From contig NZ_CP109599.1 in NCBI RefSeq assembly GCF_036231945.1, positions 6,661,501 through 6,725,500 on the forward strand: a stretch of DNA of 64,000 nucleotides, written 5' to 3'. The notes beneath the pieces were generated by a model. The model searched no databases and was not told the origin of the DNA. It saw nothing but the letters and a program-made list of their open reading frames with translations. The position numbers and the translations under genes were made by a program. Shown in pieces: positions 21,782-31,147 of the stretch (its first letter is position 1; each line of letters opens with the position of its first letter). The stretch comes from Streptomyces sp. NBC_01429. Its GTDB lineage: Bacteria > Actinomycetota > Actinomycetes > Streptomycetales > Streptomycetaceae.

Positions 21782-23761
21782 GTGTCAGACGTCCGTGTGA
21801 TCATCCAACGCGATTCCGAGCGGGAAGAGCGCGTGGTGACGACGGGCACTACGGCGGCCGACCTCTTCCCCGGCGAGCGCACCGTCGTCGCCGCGCGCGT
21901 GGACGGCGAACTGAAGGACCTCGCGTACGGCGTCGGTGAGGGCGAGGTGGTCGAGCCCGTGGAGATCTCCTCCGAGGACGGCCTGAACATCCTGCGCCAC
22001 TCCACCGCGCACGTCATGGCGCAGGCCGTGCAGGAGCTGCACCCCGAGGCCAAGCTGGGCATCGGCCCGCCGGTCAAGGACGGCTTCTACTACGACTTCG
22101 ACGTGGCGACCCCCTTCACCCCCGATGACCTCAAGGCCATCGAGAAGAAGATGCAGGAGATCCAGAAGCGCGGACAGCGCTTCTCGCGCCGGGTCGTCAC
22201 GGACGAGGCGGCCCGCGAGGAGCTGGCCGACGAGCCGTACAAGCTGGAGCTGATCGGCATCAAGGGCTCGGCCTCGACGGACGACGGCGCGGATGTCGAG
22301 GTGGGCGGCGGCGAGCTGACCATCTACGACAACCTCGACGCGAAGACCGGCGACCTGTGCTGGAAGGACCTCTGCCGGGGCCCGCACCTGCCCACCACCC
22401 GCAACATCCCGGCGTTCAAGCTGATGCGCAACGCCGCCGCGTACTGGCGGGGCAGCGAGAAGAACCCGATGCTCCAGCGCATCTACGGCACCGCCTGGCC
22501 GACCAAGGACGAGCTGAAGGCACACCTGGAGTTCCTCGCCGAGGCCGAGAAGCGCGACCACCGCAAGCTCGGCAGCGAGCTGGACCTCTTCTCCTTCCCC
22601 GAGGAAGTCGGCTCGGGCCTCGCGGTCTTCCACCCCAAGGGCGGCATCATCCGCCGGGAGATGGAGACCTACTCGCGCCGCCGCCACGAGGACGCCGACT
22701 ACGAGTTCGTGAACACCCCGCACATCTCCAAGGAGGGGCTGTTCGAGACCTCGGGGCACCTGCCCAACTACGCCGAGGCGATGTTCCCGCCCCTGGAGTT
22801 CGACGGGCAGAACTACCGCCTCAAGGCGATGAACTGCCCCATGCACAACCTGATCTTCAAGGCGCGCGGCCGGTCCTACCGTGAGCTGCCCCTGCGGCTC
22901 TTCGAGTTCGGCACGGTCTACCGGTACGAGAAGTCCGGTGTCGTCCACGGTCTGACCCGTGCCCGCGGCTTCACCCAGGACGACTCGCACATCTACTGCA
23001 CCAAGGAGCAGATGGCGGACGAACTGGACTCGCTGCTCACCTTCGTGCTGGATCTGCTGCGCGACTACGGTCTCACTGACTTCGAGCTGGAGCTGTCCAC
23101 CCGCGACCCCGAGTCCGACAAGTTCATCGGCGAGGACGCGGAGTGGGAGGAGGCCACCGAGACGCTGCGCGAGGCCGCCCAGAAGCAGGGTCTTCCGCTG
23201 GTCCCCGACCCGGGCGGCGCCGCCTACTACGGCCCGAAGATCTCCGTACAGGCCCGCGACGCCATCGGCCGCTCCTGGCAGATGTCGACCATCCAGGTCG
23301 ACTTCCAGCAGCCCAAGCGGTTCGGTCTGGAGTACACGGCGGCCGACGGTTCGAAGCAGCAGCCCGTCATGATCCACCGCGCGCTGTTCGGCTCCATCGA
23401 GCGGTTCTTCGCGGTGCTGCTGGAGCACTACGCGGGCGCGTTCCCGGTGTGGCTGGCGCCGGTGCAGGCCGTGGGCATCCCGATCGGTGACACGCACATC
23501 CCCTACCTCCAGGAGTTCGCGGCGAAGGCCAGGAAGCAGGGGCTGCGGGTCGACGTCGACGCGTCGTCGGACCGGATGCAGAAGAAGATCAGGAACCAGC
23601 AGAAGCAGAAGGTCCCCTTCATGATCATCGCGGGTGACGAGGACATGGCCAACGGCGCCGTCTCCTTCCGCTACCGCGACGGTTCGCAGGAGAACGGCAT
23701 TCCGGTCGAGGAGGCCATCGCGAAGATCGCGAAGGCCGTCGAGGACCGCGTCCAGGTCTGA
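21782..23761 (+). CDS. thrS: Threonine-tRNA ligase
   Basis: Charges tRNA-Thr. 659 residues in the usual order: TGS domain (about 1-65), editing domain with the HSTAHVMAQAV zinc-like motif, class II catalytic core (motif 2 around FRLFEFGTVYRYEKSGVVHGLTRARGFTQDD, with catalytic-zinc Cys in MNCPMHN), and a C-terminal anticodon-binding domain. The GTG at 21782 after CAGGAGAG gives the conserved N-terminus VSDVRVIIQRDSE; an upstream open frame of 146 codons is not part of the protein. It is followed by a strong terminator shared with a convergent gene. Confidence 0.97.
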   Translation: MSDVRVIIQRDSEREERVVTTGTTAADLFPGERTVVAARVDGELKDLAYGVGEGEVVEPVEISSEDGLNILRHSTAHVMAQAVQELHPEAKLGIGPPVKDGFYYDFDVATPFTPDDLKAIEKKMQEIQKRGQRFSRRVVTDEAAREELADEPYKLELIGIKGSASTDDGADVEVGGGELTIYDNLDAKTGDLCWKDLCRGPHLPTTRNIPAFKLMRNAAAYWRGSEKNPMLQRIYGTAWPTKDELKAHLEFLAEAEKRDHRKLGSELDLFSFPEEVGSGLAVFHPKGGIIRREMETYSRRRHEDADYEFVNTPHISKEGLFETSGHLPNYAEAMFPPLEFDGQNYRLKAMNCPMHNLIFKARGRSYRELPLRLFEFGTVYRYEKSGVVHGLTRARGFTQDDSHIYCTKEQMADELDSLLTFVLDLLRDYGLTDFELELSTRDPESDKFIGEDAEWEEATETLREAAQKQGLPLVPDPGGAAYYGPKISVQARDAIGRSWQMSTIQVDFQQPKRFGLEYTAADGSKQQPVMIHRALFGSIERFFAVLLEHYAGAFPVWLAPVQAVGIPIGDTHIPYLQEFAAKARKQGLRVDVDASSDRMQKKIRNQQKQKVPFMIIAGDEDMANGAVSFRYRDGSQENGIPVEEAIAKIAKAVEDRVQV

Positions 23762-23776
23762 CGGGCGGGAAGAAGG

Positions 23777-23812
23777 ACGGCCCCCGGACGGCGTCAGCCG
23801 TCCGGGGGCCGT
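23777..23812. terminator. Bidirectional terminator shared by thrS and the K+ channel gene
   Basis: Perfect 16-base stem (ACGGCCCCCGGACGGC and complement) with loop GTCA. The minus-strand stop codon of the channel gene lies inside the loop (23794-23796), so half of the stem is coding sequence. Confidence 0.85.
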
Positions 23813-24468
23813 TCCTCGTCCACGTGGTCCTCCCGGCCGAAGACCTGGATCAGCCAGGACGAGAACGACCCCGTCACCGCCCCCAGCAGCGCCAGCCCGC
23901 AGATCATCAGCGCCACCGCGAACAGCCTCCCCAGCGGTGTCACCGGCGTCACGTCGCCGTAGCCGACGGTGGTGATCGCCGAGCACGCCCACCAGACGGA
24001 GTCGCCGAAGGTACGGATGGTGGCGCCCGGCGCGTCCCGCTCCTGCTGGAGGACGGCGAGCGCGGCGGCGAAGGTGACCAGCGCCGCCGTCACCCCGGCG
24101 TACGCCATCACCCGCCCGTAGAGACTGAGCCGGGGCCGGCCGCGCCGCCGTTGCAGGGCCACGTACGTGTTGACGATCCGCAGCGGGCGCAGCAGCGGCA
24201 GCACCAGGACGATCGTGTCCAGCCAGTGCGTCCGCACGAATCGGGGGCCCTGCCCGCTCAGCAGCAGCCGCACGCCGTAGTCCACCGCGAAGAGTGCCCA
24301 GATCAGCAGCAGCCAGGCCAGCGCGACGTCGTGCCACACGGGGGCGGCGCCGTGGACCAGCACGAGGACCGCGTAGCAGGCGAGGAAGAGGGGCGAGGCG
24401 ATGAGCAGCGGCAGTTCCAGGCGCCGCTCCCACGCACGCTGCCGGGCGGGGCCGTTGCGGACATGCAT
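23794..24468 (-). CDS. Two-pore-type / voltage-gated-like potassium channel protein
   Basis: 224 residues. The selectivity filter SAITTVGYGDVTP sits between two hydrophobic helices near the C-terminus (about 130-205). Before it are three to four further hydrophobic segments (about 20-45, 50-70, 85-105), and an Arg-containing helix LLRPLRIVNTYVALQRRRGR resembles the S4 region, so a six-helix ion-channel arrangement is plausible. No RCK or cyclic-nucleotide domain is present. The ATG at 24468 is preferred to the upstream ATG at 24528, which would overlap the divergent promoter. It shares a 77-base intergenic region with the HIT gene. Confidence 0.85.
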   Translation of the reverse strand: MHVRNGPARQRAWERRLELPLLIASPLFLACYAVLVLVHGAAPVWHDVALAWLLLIWALFAVDYGVRLLLSGQGPRFVRTHWLDTIVLVLPLLRPLRIVNTYVALQRRRGRPRLSLYGRVMAYAGVTAALVTFAAALAVLQQERDAPGATIRTFGDSVWWACSAITTVGYGDVTPVTPLGRLFAVALMICGLALLGAVTGSFSSWLIQVFGREDHVDEERPPDG

Positions 24469-24532
24469 GGTCCCAGCATCGTGGTGGGTCACCGGGACCG
24501 GGCCGCCGACACGCTCCGGGGGAGGCAAGTCA

Positions 24533-24538
24533 TATGCT
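24533..24538 (+). promoter_or_regulatory. -10 element of a leaderless HIT-gene transcript
   Basis: TATGCT lies seven bases before ATG 24546. The alternative ATG at 24534 falls inside this hexamer, which argues against it as the start. Confidence 0.55.
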
Positions 24539-24545
24539 GCACGGC

Positions 24546-25097
24546 ATGACGAGTGAGCCGGAGCAGCAGATCGGAGTGGGCACCCAGGACGCGTTCCAGC
24601 GCCTGTGGACGCCTCACCGGATGGCCTACATCCAGGGCGAGAACAAGCCCACCGGGCCGGGCGCGGGCGACGGCTGTCCCTTCTGTTCCATCCCGGCCAA
24701 GTCCGATGTGGACGGACTGGTCATCGCCCGCGGTGAGCGGGTGTACGCGGTGCTGAACCTCTACCCGTACAACGGCGGGCACCTGATGGTGGTGCCCTTC
24801 CGGCACGTCGCCGACTACACCGAGCTGGACGACGCGGAGACCGCCGAGCTGGGGCTGTTCACCAAGCACGCCATGACCGCGCTCCGCAAGGCGTCCGGGG
24901 CGCACGGCTTCAACATCGGGATGAACCAGGGCGCGGTCGCCGGCGCCGGGATCGCCGCGCATCTGCACCAGCATGTGGTGCCGCGCTGGGGAGGCGACAC
25001 CAACTTCATGCCGGTGGTGGGCCATACGAAGGTGCTGCCGCAACTGCTCGCCGACACCCGCGCGATGCTCGCGGACGCCTGGCCGCAGCAGTCGTAA
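24546..25097 (+). CDS. HIT-domain protein, probable diadenosine tetraphosphate phosphorylase-like
   Basis: 183 residues of the histidine-triad superfamily. The signature HLHQHVVPRW is near residue 145, and a CPFC motif near residue 42 may bind zinc. By position it matches the mycobacterial AP4A phosphorylase gene that precedes pgsA (Rv2613c, from memory). The likely role is splitting of dinucleoside polyphosphates or hydrolysis of nucleotide conjugates. The gene appears leaderless. Here it is separated from pgsA by two minus-strand genes. Confidence 0.88.
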   Translation: MTSEPEQQIGVGTQDAFQRLWTPHRMAYIQGENKPTGPGAGDGCPFCSIPAKSDVDGLVIARGERVYAVLNLYPYNGGHLMVVPFRHVADYTELDDAETAELGLFTKHAMTALRKASGAHGFNIGMNQGAVAGAGIAAHLHQHVVPRWGGDTNFMPVVGHTKVLPQLLADTRAMLADAWPQQS

Positions 25098-25144
25098 CGG
25101 CCGTCCTGCGCGGCGGCCGACCGGTGCGGCCGCCGCGCCGCGCA

Positions 25145-26800
25145 CTACGCGTCGTAGGCGTCGATCTTCTTCGGTGACGGGTCCTGTACCGCCCCTATCA
25201 GCGAGGACGAGCGGCTGCTGAAGCCCGCCGTGCTCACGCCGTGCTCGTCCAGCACCCGCATGGCCGCGTTGTGCGCGACCCGCAGCACCGGGGTGGCCGC
25301 CCGCATCGCGTCGTCGGCCATGAAGCGGTGGCGCCAGGGCTGCTCGGCCCAGGCGTGCCGCATGCCGAACGGCTCGGGCAGCGACAGCTTGCCGCCGAGG
25401 AAGTCGAGGACCGGCGGATACCAGGTCAGGGGCGCGCGCACCGCGAGCCGGACCGCCTCGCGGGGCTCCACCAGGGGCAGATTCCGGGAGGTCGTCTCCC
25501 AGAAGCGGACCGTCTTGGCGCGCGTGACGCTCTTCGGCGAGGGCTTCGAGAAGAACAGCGAGTGCACCGGCCCCAGGGCATAGCCGGAGACCTCGATGCG
25601 CAGCGTCTCGTGGAGGACGGTGACCGAGATCATCATGGTGATCACCAGCTGGCTGTCCCAGAGCGTGAACTGCACCCCGAGATAGTGGCGATTGCCGCTC
25701 CCGAACTGCTGGTGATTGCAGATCCGCTGAATCTCGTGGCTCTTGACCTGGTACGCCTCGACCTCCGCGCCGTCCGGCCTGGAGACAGAGGCGGCGCCCT
25801 CACCGACCGGTGCCACGACCCAGTGCTTGACCGAAGGGGTCGGGAAACCGCCGGAGTTGAGCGGGCCGCGCTCCAGCAGCTTCATCTGGTCGTGGATCGC
25901 GCGTATCACGTCGTAGCTGCGGAACTGGTGGATCTCCTTCTCGGGGTCCTTGGGAACCAGCTCCTCGGCGAGTTGCCAGCTGCCCCAGCGCGTGCCCATG
26001 CCCAGTATTCCCTTGGGGCCCGCGTAGAAGACCACATTGGACTGCTGCTCGGCGCCCAGCTTCTCCAGGCCGAGGCGCAGCTCCTCGCGGGTGGAGTCGC
26101 CGGGATTGCCGGGGACCGCCTCGGGGATCTTGGCACCGGTACCGCCGCCGGAGAGCAGCCCGCTCCAGCGGTCGCGCAGATCCCGCGCCGCCGCCTCGCA
26201 GATGCGCTTGGCCAGCCACCAGCCGATGACCGGGACGACGATCATCCCGCGCAGATACCAGTTCAGCACGCCGTCGAGCGGCAGCTTGACCAGGAGGAGC
26301 ACCGCCAGCACGGCGACCGCCGCCAGCAGCGCGGTGCCGATCGCCCCGGCCCGCCGGTCCTTGGCGCCCGCCAGGGTACGGCGCAGCTGGAACACGCCCA
26401 GCCAGACCAGCAGCCCCGGCAGGAAGATCACCCCGGCCACCACGGTCACCGCCGTGAGCTGCTTGTCCCGCTCCTTGCGGATGTGGGTCGCGGCCAGACA
26501 GTGCTCGACGACGGTCTGCGGCGCCATCCCGAAGGACTGGATGAGGGCGCCCCGGCCGCCGCCCAGCGTCCGCAGCTGCACGGCGCGGGAGAACGCCTCG
26601 CCGAGATTGGGCTCGAAGAGCGTGAACTTGCCCTTGGAGACCTTCGATTTGTGCCAGTCGTTGTCGGCCTTGAGGATCTCCTCCATCGGGCTGTCCCGAT
26701 ACGCCGCCGAGGCGAGGGCCTGGGTGGCCGCCGTCTGCCCCGCCGAACCCTGGAGCGGAATCTGCGCCCCTGGGCTGAAGTCGAATACATCGTTGGCCAC
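25145..26800 (-). CDS. Multi-pass membrane protein of unknown function
   Basis: 551 residues, family not recognised. The N-terminal ~115 residues are soluble and polar. Then come hydrophobic segments around 118-142 (TAVTVVAGVIFLPGLLVWLG), 155-178 and 185-202. A long soluble C-terminal part (about 240-551) contains aromatic-rich blocks such as GNRHYLGVQFTLWDSQLVITMM and APLTWYPPVLDF. The GTG at 26800 begins a plausible N-terminus (VANDVFDFSPGAQIPL); an in-frame alternative starts five codons upstream. It lies on the opposite strand within the HIT-pgsA neighbourhood. Nothing in the sequence reveals an enzyme motif. Confidence 0.75.
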   Translation of the reverse strand: MANDVFDFSPGAQIPLQGSAGQTAATQALASAAYRDSPMEEILKADNDWHKSKVSKGKFTLFEPNLGEAFSRAVQLRTLGGGRGALIQSFGMAPQTVVEHCLAATHIRKERDKQLTAVTVVAGVIFLPGLLVWLGVFQLRRTLAGAKDRRAGAIGTALLAAVAVLAVLLLVKLPLDGVLNWYLRGMIVVPVIGWWLAKRICEAAARDLRDRWSGLLSGGGTGAKIPEAVPGNPGDSTREELRLGLEKLGAEQQSNVVFYAGPKGILGMGTRWGSWQLAEELVPKDPEKEIHQFRSYDVIRAIHDQMKLLERGPLNSGGFPTPSVKHWVVAPVGEGAASVSRPDGAEVEAYQVKSHEIQRICNHQQFGSGNRHYLGVQFTLWDSQLVITMMISVTVLHETLRIEVSGYALGPVHSLFFSKPSPKSVTRAKTVRFWETTSRNLPLVEPREAVRLAVRAPLTWYPPVLDFLGGKLSLPEPFGMRHAWAEQPWRHRFMADDAMRAATPVLRVAHNAAMRVLDEHGVSTAGFSSRSSSLIGAVQDPSPKKIDAYDA

Positions 26801-27016
26801 TTGCCGCCCCCTCACCGCACGGTTCCGCTGCCGCGGTCACTTCCCGGCCCGCGTGCCCCGCACACTTACCGGAGCTGGGCATCTCAGAGTAACCGTGCCA
26901 TGCCGTCCGCGTCAGGGGAGTTGGCGGGTCTACGCCACATGTCCACGACCTGTGCCCAAGAGCCGCCCGGAATCTGGAAATACAGCGGGCGGCCCGGTCA
27001 ACCAGGCGTTATTCCC

Positions 27017-29239
27017 TCAGGCGTTGATATGTTGATCTCCCTGGCGCTGTTCCGCGGGCAGCCGGTCCGCCACGCCCGGGGGCATCGGCTCGTGGCGCGC
27101 GTACGACCGGCCGAACCGTCCGGTGCCGTGCGAGAGCGACCGCAGATCCACCGCGTACCGGCCGATCTCCAGCTCCGGCACCTCGGCCCTGACCAAGGTC
27201 CTTCCCGGCCCCGCCTGTTCGGTGCCGACCACCCGGCCGCGCCGCCCCGACAGATCGCTCATCACCGGCCCCACGAATTCGTCCGGAACCATGACGCGCA
27301 CCTCCGCGACCGGCTCCAGCAGATCGATCCGCGCCCCGTCGGCCGCCTCGCGCAGGGCCAGGGCGCCCGCCGTCTGGAACGCGGCGTCCGAGGAGTCCAC
27401 CGAGTGCGCCTTCCCCTCGCGCAGCGTGACACGGATGTCGACCAGCGGATGACCCGCCGCGACCCCGCGCGCCGCCTGGGCCCGTATCCCCTTCTCGACG
27501 GACGGGACGAACTGACGCGGCACGGAGCCGCCCACCACCCGGTCCACGAACTCGATGCCCGACCCGGCGGGCAGCGGCTCCACGTCGATCTCGCAGATGG
27601 CGAACTGTCCGTGCCCGCCGGACTGCTTCACATGCCGGCCGCGCCCCCGCGACGGCTCCCCGAACGTCTCGCGCAGCGCGACCCGGTACGGCACGGCGTC
27701 GACCTGGACCCCGTACCGGCCGCGCAGCCGGTCCAGCGCGACCTCGCGGTGTGCCTCGCCCAGGCACCAGAGCACCAGCTGGCCGGTGTCCGGGTTCTGT
27801 TCGAGCCGCATGGCCGGATCCTCGGCGACCAGCCGGGCGAGCCCCTGGGAGAGCCGGTCCTCGTCCGCCTTGCCGTGCGCCTCCACCGCGAGCGGCAGCA
27901 GCGGGTCCGGCATGGTCCAGGGCTCCACCAGGAGCGGATCGTCCGCCGCCGACAGCGTGTCCCCGGTCTCCGCGTCCGCCAGCTTCCCGACGCAGGCGAG
28001 GTCGCCCGCGACGCAGTGCGCCAGCACCCGCTGCTGCTTGCCGAAGGGCGAGGAGAGCGAGCCGATCCGCACATCGGCGTCATGGTCCGCGTGGCCACGG
28101 GCGGCCGCCCCGTGCCCCGACACGTGCACCGTCCCGTCCGGCCGCAGGGTGCCCGAGAAGACCCGGACGAGCGAGATCCTGCCCACATACGGGTCGGAGG
28201 CCGTCTTCACCACCTCAGCGACCAGCGGGCCCCGGGGATCGCAGCTGATCGCGGGGCGCGGGGTGCCGTCCGGCGCGGTGACGGCGGGCGCGGGGCGCTC
28301 CAGCGGATTCGGGAAACCGCCGGTGATCAGGTCGAGCAGCTCGACCGTGCCCAGTCCCTGCCGGCCCCCCGGCGCCGCGGGCGCCGCCGCCAGCACCGGA
28401 TGGAAGGCGCCGCGCGTCACGGCCTTCTCCAGATCCTGGACCAGCGTCTTGAGATCGACGTCCTCGCCGCCCAGATACCGGTCCATGAGGGTCTCGTCCT
28501 CGCTCTCGGCGATGATCCCCTCGATCAGCCGGCCGCGCGCCTCCTCGATCAGCGGCAGCCGGCCCGGGTCCGGCGGATCCTCCCGGCGCTCCCCGCCGGA
28601 GTAGTCGAAGATCCGCTCGGTGAGCAGTCCCACCAGACCGGTGGCCGGAGCGTGCCCGTCCGGCCCCTCCGGGCCCAGCACCGGCAGATACAGCGGCAGT
28701 ACGGCGTCGGGGTCGTCGCCGCCGAAGATCCGCCCGCAGACACCGACCATCTCGTCGAAGCCCGTGCGCGCCGTGTCGAGATGGGTGACCACGATGGCCC
28801 GGGGCATGCCGACCGCCGCGCACTCCTCCCAGACCGCACGGGCCGAACTCGCCACGGCGTCCGCCTCCTGGGCCGCCGACACGACGAAGAGGGCCGCGTC
28901 GGCGGCCCTCAGCCCGGCCCGCAGTTCGCCGACGAAATCGGCGTAACCGGGGGTGTCCAGCAGATTGATCTTGCAGCCGCCCCATTCCAGCGGGACCAGG
29001 GAGAGCTGTACGGAACGCCCCTGGCGGTGCTCGATCTCGTCGTAGTCCGAGACCGTCGCGCCGTCCTCGACCCGGCCCGCCCGGCCGACCGCCCCGGCGG
29101 TCAGCGCGAGCGCCTCCACCAGCGTGGTCTTTCCCGCGCCGCTGTGGCCCACCAGCACCACGTTCCGCACGGAGGCGGGCCCGTCGGCCGTCACCGCCCT
29201 GCCGGCGGCCCCGGGGTGTGTACGTGCCTTGTCGCCCAT
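27017..29239 (-). CDS. EF-G-like translational GTPase (EF-G2 / FusA2 paralogue)
   Basis: 740-residue five-domain EF-G paralogue. The GTPase domain has G1 GHSGAGKTT (about 31-39), G3 LLDTPGYADFVGELRAG and G4 THLD in place of the canonical NKxD. The Asp is kept, but the Asn is replaced by Thr. Domain IV and V features follow (GGSVPRQFVPSVEKGI, VRVMVPDEFVGPVMSDLSGRRGRVVG). The canonical fusA is normally in the str operon, so this is the second, accessory type. Its cellular role is uncertain; ribosome recycling, stress translation or no translocase activity are all possible. ATG 29239 is accepted as start. The gene is divergent from pgsA. Confidence 0.88.
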   Translation of the reverse strand: MGDKARTHPGAAGRAVTADGPASVRNVVLVGHSGAGKTTLVEALALTAGAVGRAGRVEDGATVSDYDEIEHRQGRSVQLSLVPLEWGGCKINLLDTPGYADFVGELRAGLRAADAALFVVSAAQEADAVASSARAVWEECAAVGMPRAIVVTHLDTARTGFDEMVGVCGRIFGGDDPDAVLPLYLPVLGPEGPDGHAPATGLVGLLTERIFDYSGGERREDPPDPGRLPLIEEARGRLIEGIIAESEDETLMDRYLGGEDVDLKTLVQDLEKAVTRGAFHPVLAAAPAAPGGRQGLGTVELLDLITGGFPNPLERPAPAVTAPDGTPRPAISCDPRGPLVAEVVKTASDPYVGRISLVRVFSGTLRPDGTVHVSGHGAAARGHADHDADVRIGSLSSPFGKQQRVLAHCVAGDLACVGKLADAETGDTLSAADDPLLVEPWTMPDPLLPLAVEAHGKADEDRLSQGLARLVAEDPAMRLEQNPDTGQLVLWCLGEAHREVALDRLRGRYGVQVDAVPYRVALRETFGEPSRGRGRHVKQSGGHGQFAICEIDVEPLPAGSGIEFVDRVVGGSVPRQFVPSVEKGIRAQAARGVAAGHPLVDIRVTLREGKAHSVDSSDAAFQTAGALALREAADGARIDLLEPVAEVRVMVPDEFVGPVMSDLSGRRGRVVGTEQAGPGRTLVRAEVPELEIGRYAVDLRSLSHGTGRFGRSYARHEPMPPGVADRLPAEQRQGDQHINA

Positions 29240-29341
29240 GATTTCCTGCCTCCCGAATCATTTCCACGGTGAGGAGCCGGAGAGAGAGACGGGCCGACGG
29301 GGGAGCCGCTCACGGCGGGGCTCCGGCGATGCCCGCGGTGA

Positions 29342-29370
29342 TCCTTCGAGCTTCGGTCCTTCGAGCTTCG
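29342..29370 (+). repeat. Short direct repeat in the pgsA upstream region
   Basis: TCCTTCGAGCTTCG occurs at 29342-29355 and again at 29357-29370 with one base between, within the 271-base region between the EF-G-like gene and pgsA. The function is unknown; it could be a regulator site. A -10-like TACGAT lies at 29451-29456. Confidence 0.5.
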
Positions 29371-29510
29371 CACTCCGGTCATGGCGCGTCCATACGTCGG
29401 ACGCGGCGCCGTGGCACGGGTACCCGGCGGTGGCGTACGACGGTCGTGGCTACGATGGGCCAGCCGGTGGCCGTCGGGGCCGCGCGGCACCGCCGAACCT
29501 CGGGAAGGCC

Positions 29511-30224
29511 ATGCTGAACAAGTACGCGCGTGCATTCTTCACGCGTGTCCTCACACCGTTCGCCGCGTTTCTGCTCCGTCGCGGAGTCAGTCCGGACGCG
29601 GTCACGCTCATCGGTACGGCCGGAGTGATGGCGGGTGCGCTGGCCTTCTTCCCTCGCGGGGAGTTCTTCTGGGGCACCATCGTCATCACGATTTTCGTCT
29701 TCTCCGACCTCGTCGACGGCAATATGGCGCGCCAGGCGGGGATCACCAGCCGCTGGGGCGCCTTCCTCGACTCGACCCTCGACCGGGTCGCGGACGGCGC
29801 GATCTTCGCCGGCTTCGCGCTCTGGTACGCGGGCAACGGGGACAGCATCACCCTGTGCGCCGTGGCGATCTTCTGTCTCGCCAGCGGCCAGGTCGTCTCG
29901 TACACCAAGGCGCGGGGCGAGTCCATCGGGCTGCCCGTCGCCGTCAACGGTCTGATCGAACGCGCGGAGCGTCTCGTCATCTCGCTCGTCGCGGCCGGCC
30001 TCGCCGGGCTGCACGCCTTCGGCGTCCCGGGCATCGACATCCTGCTGCCGATCGCCCTGTGGATCGTCGCGGCGGGCAGCGTCGTCACCCTCGGCCAGCG
30101 CGTCGTCACGGTACGGCGGGAGTCCGCCGAGGCCGACGCGGCCGCCGCCGCGGAGGCCGAGCGCCAGGAAGGCCCGCGGAAGGGCTCCGGGAGCACCACG
30201 CGGGGGAGTGGGGCCACGCCATGA
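29511..30224 (+). CDS. pgsA: CDP-alcohol phosphatidyltransferase, phosphatidylinositol(-phosphate) synthase
   Basis: Integral membrane enzyme joining CDP-diacylglycerol to inositol phosphate, the base of phosphatidylinositol and its mannosides. 237 residues with about six membrane helices and the family active site DLVDGNMARQAG...GAFLDSTLDR (residues ~64-92), containing the metal-binding Asp residues. The assignment to PI(P) synthase rather than phosphatidylglycerophosphate synthase rests on the following acyltransferase and PimA genes. ATG 29511 begins the conserved N-terminus; the open frame upstream is spurious. The stop overlaps the next start (ATGA). Confidence 0.92.
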   Translation: MLNKYARAFFTRVLTPFAAFLLRRGVSPDAVTLIGTAGVMAGALAFFPRGEFFWGTIVITIFVFSDLVDGNMARQAGITSRWGAFLDSTLDRVADGAIFAGFALWYAGNGDSITLCAVAIFCLASGQVVSYTKARGESIGLPVAVNGLIERAERLVISLVAAGLAGLHAFGVPGIDILLPIALWIVAAGSVVTLGQRVVTVRRESAEADAAAAAEAERQEGPRKGSGSTTRGSGATP

Positions 30225-31147
30225 GCGCCCTGAGCGACCGGGTGACCGACGCGCTCTACGGGATCGGCTGGAGCACCGTCAAGAAGCTCCCCGAACCCGT
30301 GGCCGCGGCGCTCGGACGCACCGTCGCCGACACCCTGTGGAAGCGGCGCGGCAAGAGCGTGCTGCGCCTGGAGTCCAACCTCGCGCGCGTGGTGCCCGAC
30401 GCCGGGCCCGAACGGCTGGCCGCGCTGTCCAAGGCCGGCATGCGCTCGTACACCCGCTACTGGATGGAGTCGTTCCGGCTGCCGTCCTGGAGCAGGCAGC
30501 GGGTCGCCGACGGCGTCGAGATCAAGGACATCGACCTGCTGTTCGACGGTCTCGCCACCGGGCGCGGCGTCGTCCTGGCACTGCCCCACATGGCCAACTG
30601 GGACCTCGCCGGAGCCTGGCTCACCCGCGCGCGGGACGTGCCGTTCACCACGGTCGCCGAACGGCTCAAGCCCGAGACGCTCTACGACCGCTTCGTCGCC
30701 TACCGCGAGAGCCTCGGCATGGAGGTCCTGCCGCACACCGGCGGCTCGGCCTTCGGCCTGCTCGCCCGGCGGCTGCGCGCCGGCGGCCTGGTCTGTCTGG
30801 TCGCCGACCGCGATCTGTCCTCGTCCGGCGTCGAGGTCGACTTCTTCGGCGACCGCGCCACCATGCCCGCAGGCCCCGCGCTGCTCGCCCAGCAGACGGG
30901 GGCGTTGCTGCTGCCGGCCGCGCTCTGGTTCGACGGCTCGCCGGTGATGCGCGGACAGGTGTATCCAGCCATCGAGGTCCCCGGGACAGGTACCCGCGCG
31001 GAGAAGACGTCTGTGATGACACAGGCGGTGGCCAACGCTTTCGCCGCCGGAATCGCCGAGCACCCGGAGGACTGGCACATGCTGCAACGTCTGTGGCTCA
31101 CGGATCTCGAACCCGGCGCGACCGGCCCGGGCGGGGGACCCCGGTGA
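30221..31147 (+). CDS. Phosphatidylinositol mannoside acyltransferase (LpxL/HtrB family)
   Basis: Adds a fatty acyl chain to the mannose of phosphatidylinositol mannosides. 308 residues with the LPLAT signature HMANWD (His and Asp of the HX4D motif) near residue 127, preceded by an N-terminal membrane-associating helix. Further conserved segments are LVADRDLSSSGVEVDFFG and PALLAQQTGALLLPAALWF. It overlaps pgsA and pimA by four bases at each end, so the three genes form one translationally coupled operon. It corresponds to the mycobacterial PatA gene (Rv2611c, from memory). Confidence 0.92.
   Translation: MSALSDRVTDALYGIGWSTVKKLPEPVAAALGRTVADTLWKRRGKSVLRLESNLARVVPDAGPERLAALSKAGMRSYTRYWMESFRLPSWSRQRVADGVEIKDIDLLFDGLATGRGVVLALPHMANWDLAGAWLTRARDVPFTTVAERLKPETLYDRFVAYRESLGMEVLPHTGGSAFGLLARRLRAGGLVCLVADRDLSSSGVEVDFFGDRATMPAGPALLAQQTGALLLPAALWFDGSPVMRGQVYPAIEVPGTGTRAEKTSVMTQAVANAFAAGIAEHPEDWHMLQRLWLTDLEPGATGPGGGPR

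Noticed and set aside
21785..24433. An 882-codon minus-strand open frame opposite thrS
   Set aside because: thrS is unmistakable on the plus strand and the antisense translation is Arg/Gly/Val/Leu noise. Similar shadows opposite relA, alaS, mltG and aroE were rejected for the same reason.
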